Shown here: positions 1 to 5,180 of the stretch, in pieces | Numbering within the stretch: position 1 is the stretch's first letter | Layout: every line of letters starts with the position of its first letter | Source: JBLNBU01 sp050260215 | GTDB lineage: Bacteria > Pseudomonadota > Alphaproteobacteria > Rhodospirillales > Magnetospirillaceae | Direction of reading: 5' to 3' | Length of the DNA: 24,292 nucleotides | Assembly: GCA_050260215.1 (NCBI GenBank) | Contig: JBLNBU010000075.1 | Coordinates: 1 to 24,292 of the forward strand | Made by a program: the position numbers and the translations under genes | The notes under the pieces: generated by a model | Told to the model about the DNA's origin: nothing | The model's input: the letters and a program-made list of their open reading frames with translations, nothing else | Databases searched by the model: none

Positions 1-880
1 CCTTGAAGCACACCACGTCGGGCATGGCGTCGATCAGGGTGGTCAGCCATTCGCGCTGGCTGAGGATCTCGCCCTCGGCCGCCTTGCGGTCGGTGATGTC
101 GTGGCCGATGGCGATGAACAGGCGCTGGCCGGACAGCTGCATCGCCGACAGCGACAGTTCCAGCGCGAAGCCCTCGCCGGTACGGCGCCGCGCCACCACC
201 TCGGTGCGGGCATCGAGGAAGGCGTCGATGGCCGGCCGGCCGTCGCCGCCGGTCAGTCCGGGGATCAGCACCGAGACGGGCTTGCCGACGACCTCGTAGG
301 GATTCCAGCCGAACATGCGCTCGGCCGCCGGGTTATAGGTGCCGATGGCGCCGTCCTCGCCGAAGGTGACGATGGCGTCGGCGGTGTGGTCGACGATGGC
401 GCGGTTGTGCAGCTCGGACAGGCGGTAGTTTTCGGCCAGGGCCTCCATGGTGCGGGCCTGCTGGCGCAGCATGGCCTCGCGCGCGGCCATGCTGGTGACG
501 TCGAACACCTGGATCAGGCACGACCGCGCGCCCTCGGCGGCCAGCGGCTTGACCACCACGATCTGCTGCATGGGGTCGCGGTGCTCGGGCGAGCGGCCCT
601 CGCGCCACAGCGGGAACAGCTTCTTGTTCAGCGACGACGACAAGATGGCCGACATGCCGTTTTCGATGGCCTCGGCGACCGCCCCTTCGATGCGCGAGCC
701 GGCCAGGTCGGGAAACACTTCGGCCAAGGTGCGGCCCTGGGCGGTGTCGCAGGGTATGCCGGCGGCCTTGGCGAACCAGGCGTTCCACAAGACCACCCGC
801 CGGTCGGCCGCCACCATCACCAGACCCAGTTCGCCGGCGTCGGTCAGCGCGCGCAACAGGGAGTCCGGTGCCTGGGTCAT
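1..880 (-). CDS. Multi-PAS sensor protein, probably a histidine kinase (3' end outside window)
   Basis: An open frame runs from ATG at 880 to the left edge without a stop, giving 293 residues of a longer protein. Three PAS-type segments can be seen. The first is at about residues 10-130 (LVMVAADRRVVLWN, ending CLIQVFDVT). The second is at about 160-265 (AIVDHTADAIVTFGEDG, NPAAERMFGW, ending IAIGHDITDRK). A third starts at about 280 (LIDAMPDVVCF) and is cut off. A short helical linker separates the first two. No signal peptide or membrane segment is seen in this part, so sensing is probably cytoplasmic. The start lies four bases after the stop of the upstream CheC-like gene, which suggests translation from the same mRNA as the CheY-like and CheC-like genes. 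PAS strings of this kind usually end in a histidine kinase or a GGDEF/EAL output. That part is not visible, so 'histidine kinase' is an inference. Confidence 0.85.
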   Translation of the reverse strand, partial: MTQAPDSLLRALTDAGELGLVMVAADRRVVLWNAWFAKAAGIPCDTAQGRTLAEVFPDLAGSRIEGAVAEAIENGMSAILSSSLNKKLFPLWREGRSPEHRDPMQQIVVVKPLAAEGARSCLIQVFDVTSMAAREAMLRQQARTMEALAENYRLSELHNRAIVDHTADAIVTFGEDGAIGTYNPAAERMFGWNPYEVVGKPVSVLIPGLTGGDGRPAIDAFLDARTEVVARRRTGEGFALELSLSAMQLSGQRLFIAIGHDITDRKAAEGEILSQREWLTTLIDAMPDVVCFK

Positions 881-884
881 CCGC

Positions 885-1511
885 CTAGACCGCCAGCGAC
901 CGCTTCAGGTAGTCGCGCACCGCCGCCAGGAAGCCGTTGGCCGAGTCGATGTCCATGATGAAGGCGAGGTAGCCGTGAACGTCCTTGCGCGTCAGCGAGA
1001 AGTCCACGTGCAGGAACATCACCAGCTCCTCGTCGCCGCCCTTGGCGGCGGCGCCCAGGATGCCGGCACCCTTGGCCCGCACATAGGCCGGCAGCGAGCT
1101 TTCCACCGGGGTGCCCAGCTGGTTGGCCAGGCTGCCGATGCAGGCGTTGAGGATGATGTTGCCGACCTCCAGCAGGGCTTCCTGCTCGAGCTCGGTCAGG
1201 GTTTCCAGGGGCAGCGCGTCGCCCAGCATGGAGCGCACCAGTTCCAGGCTGCGCTTGCCGGGGAAGATCAGCAGGATGTCGCCCGAGAACTGGCCCTGAA
1301 AGTACTGGCGCACCGCCACCGATTCGCCGCCCTGGGTTTCCTGGTCCAGGCGGGTGGTGGCGGCCGAGGGCGAGAGGAAGTCGACGAAGGGCACCGACAG
1401 CTTGATTTCGTCGTCGACCAGCTGCGACAGCGACGCCGCCGCCTGGCCGATGGCGATGTTCAGAAGCTCGGTGACGGCGTCGCGCTCGATATCGCCGATG
1501 ACAGGCATCAC
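885..1511 (-). CDS. CheC/CheX-like chemotaxis phosphatase
   Basis: A 208-residue protein with two copies of the CheC-type active-site pattern [DS]-x3-E-x2-N-x22-P. The first has D11, E15, N18 and P41. The second has E115, N118 and P141, with Glu111 where Asp or Ser is usual. In the CheC/CheX/FliY family these Glu and Asn residues position water to dephosphorylate CheY-P. The partner here is likely the receiver encoded just upstream. Translation may start at GTG 1511, giving a GTGA overlap with the stop of the CheY-like gene, or at ATG 1508; either start implies translational coupling. Its place between a lone receiver and a PAS sensor suggests it resets a small phosphosignalling circuit. Nothing nearby links it to flagella. 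The family call is firm, the exact partner is inferred. Confidence 0.88.
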   Translation of the reverse strand: MMPVIGDIERDAVTELLNIAIGQAAASLSQLVDDEIKLSVPFVDFLSPSAATTRLDQETQGGESVAVRQYFQGQFSGDILLIFPGKRSLELVRSMLGDALPLETLTELEQEALLEVGNIILNACIGSLANQLGTPVESSLPAYVRAKGAGILGAAAKGGDEELVMFLHVDFSLTRKDVHGYLAFIMDIDSANGFLAAVRDYLKRSLAV

Positions 1512-1876
1512 GATCCCGCCGCGGCGTCGAGGAAGGCTTTCAATTGGTCCGCATGGATGGGCTTGGTCATGAAGCCGATGCCCATCTCCTCGGCGTGCTG
1601 GCGGATGGGGTCCTGGATGTTGGCGGTCAGCAGGCTGATGGCGACCTGCGGAAGGGCTTGGCGCAGGCGCCTGGCGGTCTCGATGCCGTTGATGCCGGGC
1701 ATGTTGACGTCGAGCAGGGCGGCCCGGGGGGCATTGGCCGCGGCCAGGGCCAGGGCCTCCTCACCGCTGGTGGCCTCGGCGACGGTCCAGCCCGGCCCTA
1801 CGCTCTCGATGGCATGGCGGGTCATCATCCGGGCCACCCGGCTGTCGTCCACCACCAGAACCGTCATCGTCCCCAT
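1508..1876 (-). CDS. CheY-like single-domain response regulator
   Basis: A 122-residue stand-alone receiver domain. It has the acidic pair D10-D11 in VLVVDDSRV, the phospho-acceptor D56 in ALLDVNMPGING, the switch Thr84 in SLLTAN and the conserved Lys105 in MTKPI. There is no DNA-binding or enzymatic output domain, so it must act through protein contacts, like CheY. The start at ATG 1876 is chosen because a GGAAGGG ribosome-binding site lies about 10 bases upstream and the domain begins within four residues. Longer in-frame starts add a low-complexity tail that does not belong to the family. An internal ATG at 1867 is the alternative. It heads the operon with the CheC-like phosphatase and the PAS sensor, so it is probably the phosphorelay target of that sensor. 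Confidence 0.93.
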   Translation of the reverse strand: MGTMTVLVVDDSRVARMMTRHAIESVGPGWTVAEATSGEEALALAAANAPRAALLDVNMPGINGIETARRLRQALPQVAISLLTANIQDPIRQHAEEMGIGFMTKPIHADQLKAFLDAAAGS

Positions 1877-2021
1877 GGATCGCTTACCCTTCCGAAATGT
1901 CGTCCCCTGCCGTTGGTGGGTGCCCCGAGAAGCAGCGCGCCCCACCCGAAATCTATGCTTGACGCTTCGCGCCGCCGCAAGCGTAAAGTCCCCCTTGCAC
2001 AGCCGCGGAAGGGGAGTTCCG
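1877..2021. promoter_or_regulatory. Divergent promoter region between CheY-like and TerB-like genes
   Basis: This 145-base gap separates two outward-facing genes. On the plus strand TTGACG at 1959-1964 is followed, with a long 19-base spacer, by TAAAGT at 1984-1989. On the minus strand TTGCGG (about 1975-1970) is followed after 17 bases by CATAGA. Both are partial matches to the sigma70 consensus, read by eye only. Confidence 0.35.
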
Positions 2022-2462
2022 ATGACCACCCAGCAAGCGATGATCAGCCACCATGCCGCCCTGGTCTACGTCATGGTGTTGGTGTCGGCGGCCGACAGGA
2101 ACATGACCGACGCCGAACTGCGCATGATCGGCGAGATCGTCGAGTTCCTGCCGGTGTTTCGCGACTACGACCCGGCGCTGCTGCCCCACACCACGGCGGC
2201 CTGCGCCGAGCTGCTGGACGCCGACGACGGCCTGGACCGCGCCTTCGAGGTCATCCGCGCCGCGCTGCCGCCGCGCCTGCGCGAGACCGCCTATGCGCTG
2301 GCCTGCGATGTCGCCGCCGCCGACGGCGAACCCCACCAGGAGGTCATCCGCCTGCTGGAAATGCTGCGCCACCGCCTGGATCTCGACCGCCTGATCGCCG
2401 CGGCCATCGAGCGCGGCGCCCGGGCCCGCTTCACCTGCCTGAACGGCCACGGCCACCACTGA
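2022..2462 (+). CDS. TerB-like protein (tellurite-resistance TerB fold)
   Basis: A 146-residue, helix-rich acidic protein. The first half (HHAALVYVMVLVSAADRNMT) and the later stretch LACDVAAADGEPHQEVI match the paired helical pattern of the TerB/DUF533 family, including the acidic ADR and AADG turns thought to bind metal. TerB domains sit in membrane-linked stress and metal-response complexes; many stand-alone copies have no proven role in tellurite resistance. The C-terminus is rich in Arg and His (NGHGHH) and might also bind metal, which is speculative. The start at ATG 2022 follows GGAAGGGGAG at a suitable distance. The gene is monocistronic, with tRNA-Thr downstream. The fold assignment is fairly sure, the physiological role is not known. 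Confidence 0.75.
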   Translation: MTTQQAMISHHAALVYVMVLVSAADRNMTDAELRMIGEIVEFLPVFRDYDPALLPHTTAACAELLDADDGLDRAFEVIRAALPPRLRETAYALACDVAAADGEPHQEVIRLLEMLRHRLDLDRLIAAAIERGARARFTCLNGHGHH

Positions 2463-2483
2463 CGGGCGCCGCCGACGGGTCTC

Positions 2484-2512
2484 TTGCAAATCCCGGCCGG
2501 GAGCGCTAATTT
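2484..2512 (+). promoter_or_regulatory. Candidate promoter of tRNA-Thr
   Basis: TTGCAA at 2484-2489, a 17-base spacer and TAATTT at 2507-2512 fit a sigma70 promoter. Transcription would start near 2519, about 35 bases before the mature tRNA. A GC-rich hairpin (GCCGCCC / GGGCGGC, 2522-2544) falls in the leader. Confidence 0.5.
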
Positions 2513-2553
2513 CCCGGCCGCGCCGCCCGGTTTTTCGGGGCGGCCAACGGTGT

Positions 2554-2629
2554 GCCGGCGTAGCTCAGTTGGTAGAGCAGCGCATTCGTAATGCGCGGGT
2601 CGGGAGTTCGAGTCTCTTCGCCGGCACCA
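2554..2629 (+). tRNA. tRNA-Thr (anticodon CGT)
   Basis: A full 76-base cloverleaf. The acceptor stem GCCGGCG (2554-2560) pairs with CGCCGGC (2619-2625). The D stem is GCTC/GAGC. The anticodon stem GCGCA/TGCGC encloses the loop TTCGTAA with CGT at 2587-2589, which reads the Thr codon ACG. The T stem is GGGAG/CTCTT with two wobble pairs and the loop TTCGAGT. Discriminator A is followed by an encoded CCA. The 3' half of this gene is duplicated at 3979-4024. Confidence 0.97.
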
Positions 2630-2630
2630 T
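2585..2630 (+). repeat. Left copy of tRNA 3'-end direct repeat (putative attL)
   Basis: This is the 3' part of tRNA-Thr from the anticodon loop to one base past CCA. It is repeated in the same orientation at 3979-4024 with a single mismatch (T2589 against C3983); the last 41 bases (2590-2630) are identical. Integrases of the tyrosine recombinase family commonly use this part of tRNA genes as the attachment core. Confidence 0.85.
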
Positions 2631-2637
2631 ATTTTTC

Positions 2638-2669
2638 AAGGGCTTAGCGGTCATTCGCTGAGCCCTTTT
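2638..2669 (+). terminator. Rho-independent terminator after tRNA-Thr
   Basis: A 12-bp stem (2638-2649 with 2656-2667, one G-T pair) and a six-base loop are followed by TTTT. It begins nine bases after the tRNA CCA end. If the downstream DNA is inserted, this terminator was brought in by the insertion. Confidence 0.85.
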
Positions 2670-2690
2670 GTGTACTTGGGGTGCGCTCGG

Positions 2691-3170
2691 TCAGGGCGCC
2701 CGCGTTTGGGTGCGGGCAAAACGCATGGCCGCCATGGTGGCGTCGGTGTCGTGGAGGACCAGCACTTCGCGGTCCCCGTGGCTGTCGGTGGAGATGCGTT
2801 CGGCGGAGACGCCCTGGCGAATGAGGTAATCCCTCACAGCCAGGGCGCGAAGATAGCCGATCTTCAGGCCATCTGCGGTCGCCGCCTCGAGCTTGTCCAC
2901 ATGTCCGACGATGTCGACCATGAGATGCGGATAGGCCAGCAGGGCGAATGCCTGCCGGTCGAGGGTGGCCATCGCTTCGGTCGTCAATTCGCTCGATCCA
3001 AATGGGAAACGCACCACAAGATCCTGCGTCCGAATGGGCGACTCAATTCGGCAGGGCAATGAGAAATCTGCCTTGGCGCCCGCCAGTTGGTTGCAGGACG
3101 CCGCTTCCTGCGCCGAGGCCGGCCCGGAAAAGAAGAACACGGAAAGCATTAGAACCAAGGCAGATTTCAT
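2691..3170 (-). CDS. Small exported OmpA-domain protein
   Basis: A 159-residue protein with an N-terminal signal peptide ending near residue 20 (GPASA, then QEAAS). A single OmpA C-terminal-type domain fills about residues 45-155. It starts with VRFPFGSSELT, where family members have a DFDSS-like strand, and continues with VDIVGHVDK and a helix holding LRALAVRDYLIRQGVSAERI. This domain binds the diaminopimelate of peptidoglycan non-covalently, so the protein probably acts in the periplasm. There is no lipobox Cys before the domain and no beta-barrel. It follows the peptidoglycan-binding-domain gene with a gap of about 24 bases, so the two are probably co-transcribed. Both lie between the two tRNA-Thr repeats, and the base composition is less GC-rich than in the flanking genes. 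The domain call is firm, the biological role unknown. Confidence 0.8.
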   Translation of the reverse strand: MKSALVLMLSVFFFSGPASAQEAASCNQLAGAKADFSLPCRIESPIRTQDLVVRFPFGSSELTTEAMATLDRQAFALLAYPHLMVDIVGHVDKLEAATADGLKIGYLRALAVRDYLIRQGVSAERISTDSHGDREVLVLHDTDATMAAMRFARTQTRAP

Positions 3171-3178
3171 GCTCTGTT

Positions 3179-3193
3179 CAGGGCGGCGCCCTG
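3179..3193. repeat. Short hairpin between the two island genes
   Basis: CAGGGC and GCCCTG enclose a three-base loop directly after the stop of the upstream minus-strand gene. There is no T-run on either strand, so it is unlikely to be a full terminator. It could reduce expression of the downstream OmpA-like gene. Confidence 0.4.
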
Positions 3194-3194
3194 G

Positions 3195-3704
3195 TCATAT
3201 TCCGCGCATTGGTGGCAGAATGCGGCCAGTCCACGGATTCACCCCGTCCACTATGGGGTTTCCATCTTTGTCAAGATAGGCTCCTGGGGCATAATTTGGA
3301 AGAGGTTCGGTAAGAACCGGCATGTTTGGATCAACGTTTGGCGGGATAATAACAGGCATATTCCAATAGGTGCCGTCAGGCATGCCATCGTCATCACCGC
3401 CGCCATCACCGCCCTCTTCGCCACCATCGCCGCCGCCCCCGTCGTCCGCCAGGGTGAGGTGCTGATTGATGCGGTTCTCGGTCGGGCCACCGGGGCGCAT
3501 GAAGCCATCAACGGTCAGGGAATTGTCCTTTTGAAACTGCTTGATGCCGTTGAACATGGCATCGTCAGTCCAGGGTTGAATTCCTATCCTCTTCACGGGC
3601 TTGTAGTAGCCAAGCCGGGTAAGGGCCGTCTTGGTGTTCACGATGTCACCGGGATCGACTCTGTATGTCGAGCCGAGAGGCTGCTTGAGCTTGAACCATG
3701 ACAT
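3195..3704 (-). CDS. Peptidoglycan-binding-domain protein with Gly/Asp-rich linker
   Basis: A 169-residue protein. Residues about 15-80 form a PF01471-like peptidoglycan-binding module: VNTKTALTRLGYY, then WTDDAMFNGIKQFQKDN and LTVDGFMRPGG, ending NRINQHL. A low-complexity linker of Gly, Asp and Glu follows at about 88-112. The tail of some 55 residues is rich in Pro, Asn and Gly and ends PPMRGI. The start at ATG 3704 is set by AAGGAG six bases upstream; an in-frame start at 3737 would lie at the predicted transcription start. No signal peptide is visible although the domain normally meets cell wall, which is odd. It may leave by another route or bind something else. It is the first gene of the two-gene unit between the tRNA repeats. 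The family call is fairly sure, the function unknown. Confidence 0.78.
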   Translation of the reverse strand: MSWFKLKQPLGSTYRVDPGDIVNTKTALTRLGYYKPVKRIGIQPWTDDAMFNGIKQFQKDNSLTVDGFMRPGGPTENRINQHLTLADDGGGGDGGEEGGDGGGDDDGMPDGTYWNMPVIIPPNVDPNMPVLTEPLPNYAPGAYLDKDGNPIVDGVNPWTGRILPPMRGI

Positions 3705-3742
3705 GGAAGACTCCTTGTAGGATGTTATGCCTAACAAGGCCG

Positions 3743-3772
3743 AAGGTAGGCGTGGTCCAGCCCCCGCGTCAA
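3743..3772 (-). promoter_or_regulatory. Candidate promoter of the two island genes
   Basis: Read on the minus strand, TTGACG (3772-3767) and TACCTT (3748-3743) are 18 bases apart. This resembles alphaproteobacterial housekeeping promoters. Transcription would start near 3736, about 30 bases before ATG 3704. Confidence 0.5.
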
Positions 3773-3978
3773 GAACATTTACAGAACAACTAATGGAGGG
3801 TGCCTGCCGAGCTCCGATCCGCCAACTCCCAGCCGTCGCGGAAGTCGGCTTTGACGTTGTCCGAGGGACTGCGATTTGCCAATGCGAAATGAGCGCCTAT
3901 TTCGCAGTTCAATTCGCATATGCCAAACAAGCGCTATAAGGCGCGCTTAATCAACGCACTAGCACCTAGCCGCACGTG
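3773..3978. other. Gene-free part of the inserted segment
   Basis: I see no convincing gene here. The stretch is less GC-rich than its surroundings. It holds an 8-bp perfect hairpin, TGCGAAAT (3883-3890) and ATTTCGCA (3899-3906) with an eight-base loop, and related TTCGCA and TGCCAA words close by. No integrase or excisionase fragment could be recognised. Confidence 0.5.
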
Positions 3979-4024
3979 TTCGCAATGCGCGGGTCGGGAG
4001 TTCGAGTCTCTTCGCCGGCACCAT
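3979..4024 (+). repeat. Right copy of tRNA-Thr 3' end (putative attR)
   Basis: Forty-five of 46 bases match the 3' end of tRNA-Thr, and 3984-4024 is identical to 2590-2630. The matching 5' half of a tRNA is absent upstream, so this is a fragment and not a second tRNA gene. It marks the far boundary of a 1394-bp repeat-to-repeat unit. Confidence 0.88.
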
Positions 4025-4123
4025 TTCTTCCCGATAAATCAGTCTTTTCGCGGAAGTGCCCCGCATCCGACCGGGGCCTGCCGTGGCTTGCCGCGGGTCA
4101 ATCATCCATATTAGACTCCTGCA

Positions 4124-4627
4124 ATGGACCCACGTAGCCGGGGGCGTCGGGGCATGGATGGGGCGCTGCATTTCGATTTGCGCGAGGCCGGGTATTTCAT
4201 CTGGACAACCCGGATCTTGGGCCTGGCCGCGGCATCCCTGGCACTGAAGCTCGGGCTTTACGTGTTGGGCAGGCGCGACGACGGCGGCATTTACGGCTCC
4301 CTGCTTCCATTGGCCGTCGCCATGGGGATGCTTGCCGTGGTGGTCGCGCCGGTCGAATACTGGGAGAGTCGTACCGATCGTGAACTGGCGGGCGCCTTCG
4401 ACGCCGGGAAGGGGACGGTGGTGGAGGGCGTCGTCGAGGGCTATCAGCCTTCGCGGGTACGCACCCTGGCCAGAACCCTGTCCTATGAGTCAGGAACGTT
4501 CCAGATCGGCGGCCAGCTGTTCTTCATCGATCATGGCAACCCCGCAGAGGACTTCCTTGCCAATGGCAAACGGGTTCGGGTCTCTATGGTCGACGACGTC
4601 GTCGTCCGGATCGAACTCCTGCCCTAG
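4124..4627 (+). CDS. Hypothetical protein with two membrane segments
   Basis: Up to 167 residues, family not recognised. Two hydrophobic stretches at about residues 31-49 (ILGLAAASLALKLGLYVLG) and 58-77 look like membrane helices joined by a short charged loop. The remaining 90 residues are soluble and contain a beta-rich region (GTVVEGVVEGYQP, TFQIGGQLFFIDHG, KRVRVSMVDDVVVRIELLP) that resembles a small OB-like or barrel domain, a guess from strand pattern only. ATG 4124 is used; ATG 4154 is an equally good start, preceded by a G-rich stretch and dropping an Arg-rich leader. It sits just outside the tRNA repeat unit. Codon use is normal for the region, which supports its being a real gene. 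Confidence 0.65.
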   Translation: MDPRSRGRRGMDGALHFDLREAGYFIWTTRILGLAAASLALKLGLYVLGRRDDGGIYGSLLPLAVAMGMLAVVVAPVEYWESRTDRELAGAFDAGKGTVVEGVVEGYQPSRVRTLARTLSYESGTFQIGGQLFFIDHGNPAEDFLANGKRVRVSMVDDVVVRIELLP

Positions 4628-4704
4628 CGCGCTTCAGCACGGGTAAGGCGCCCTTCCCCCGTCCGTGCTATGCTCTTTGGCGTAACCAACATCGGAGCCG
4701 CGCC

Positions 4705-5109
4705 ATGGCGAAGAAGACCCTTCAGGATATGCTCGACGACCATGCCCGTTGGCTGAAGGGGGTGGCGGAGGGAATTCGCGGGCGGCTGGACAACATGCAG
4801 TTCGGGGGCATGGACCTGGCCGGGCGCGACCTGCGCGACATCAGCCTGCGCGAGGCCGACCTGTCGGGCTGCAACCTGGCCGGGGCCAACCTGCGCGGGG
4901 CCAACCTGTCGGGCGCCAACCTGCGCGGGGCCAACCTGGCCGGGGCCAATCTCGAAGACACCGACATGTCCAATGCCGACCTGCGCCAGGCGGTCCTGGT
5001 CGGGGCCAACTTGGACGGCGCCGACGCGTGGCGCAGCAACCTCTATGGCGCGGTGATCGCCCCCGACGTACTGCACCGCCTGCTCGGTTGCGTGGCGCCG
5101 GGACGCTGA
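4705..5109 (+). CDS. Pentapeptide-repeat protein
   Basis: A 134-residue protein. About residues 32-118 consist of some seventeen A(D/N)LxX pentapeptides in a row, for example ADLSG, CNLAG, ANLRG. These fold into a right-handed quadrilateral beta helix. The N-terminal 30 residues are a charged helix (TLQDMLDDHARWLKGVAEGI) and the last 15 form a short cap. Pentapeptide proteins have very varied roles. Some mimic DNA and protect gyrase (Qnr, MfpA), but nothing here indicates that, and there is no signal peptide. The DNA shows the matching 15-base periodicity at 4850-4950. ATG 4705 follows a weak GGAG. The gene stands alone between a membrane-protein gene and a promoter-led signalling gene. The repeat family is certain, the function unknown. 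Confidence 0.88.
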   Translation: MAKKTLQDMLDDHARWLKGVAEGIRGRLDNMQFGGMDLAGRDLRDISLREADLSGCNLAGANLRGANLSGANLRGANLAGANLEDTDMSNADLRQAVLVGANLDGADAWRSNLYGAVIAPDVLHRLLGCVAPGR

Positions 5110-5122
5110 CGGCGCGGGACGG

Positions 5123-5151
5123 TTGCGCCATCCTCCATACGGAAGTATAAT
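5123..5151 (+). promoter_or_regulatory. Sigma70-type promoter of the CheB-CheR-kinase gene
   Basis: TTGCGC at 5123-5128, a 17-base spacer and a perfect TATAAT at 5146-5151. Transcription would begin near 5158, leaving a short leader before ATG 5181. Confidence 0.7.
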
Positions 5152-5180
5152 GCGACCCTCCTTTAGGTGTAGGGGGCGCC

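Noticed and set aside
3724..3760. Integron attC-like site (GTTAGGC on the minus strand just before the 3704 gene)
   Set aside because: No matching RYYYAAC partner or attC fold was found at a proper distance or after the gene, and no integron integrase is present; the site falls in the likely 5' leader.
3979..4024. Second tRNA gene with anticodon CGC
   Set aside because: Only the 3' half exists; no acceptor 5' strand, D arm or anticodon stem partner lies upstream.
3920..4114. 64-codon open frame over the right tRNA repeat
   Set aside because: Its middle is a translation of tRNA 3' sequence (REFESL type), a well-known spurious peptide.
4840..4960. Tandem DNA repeat or minisatellite
   Set aside because: The 15-base periodicity follows from the pentapeptide repeats encoded there.
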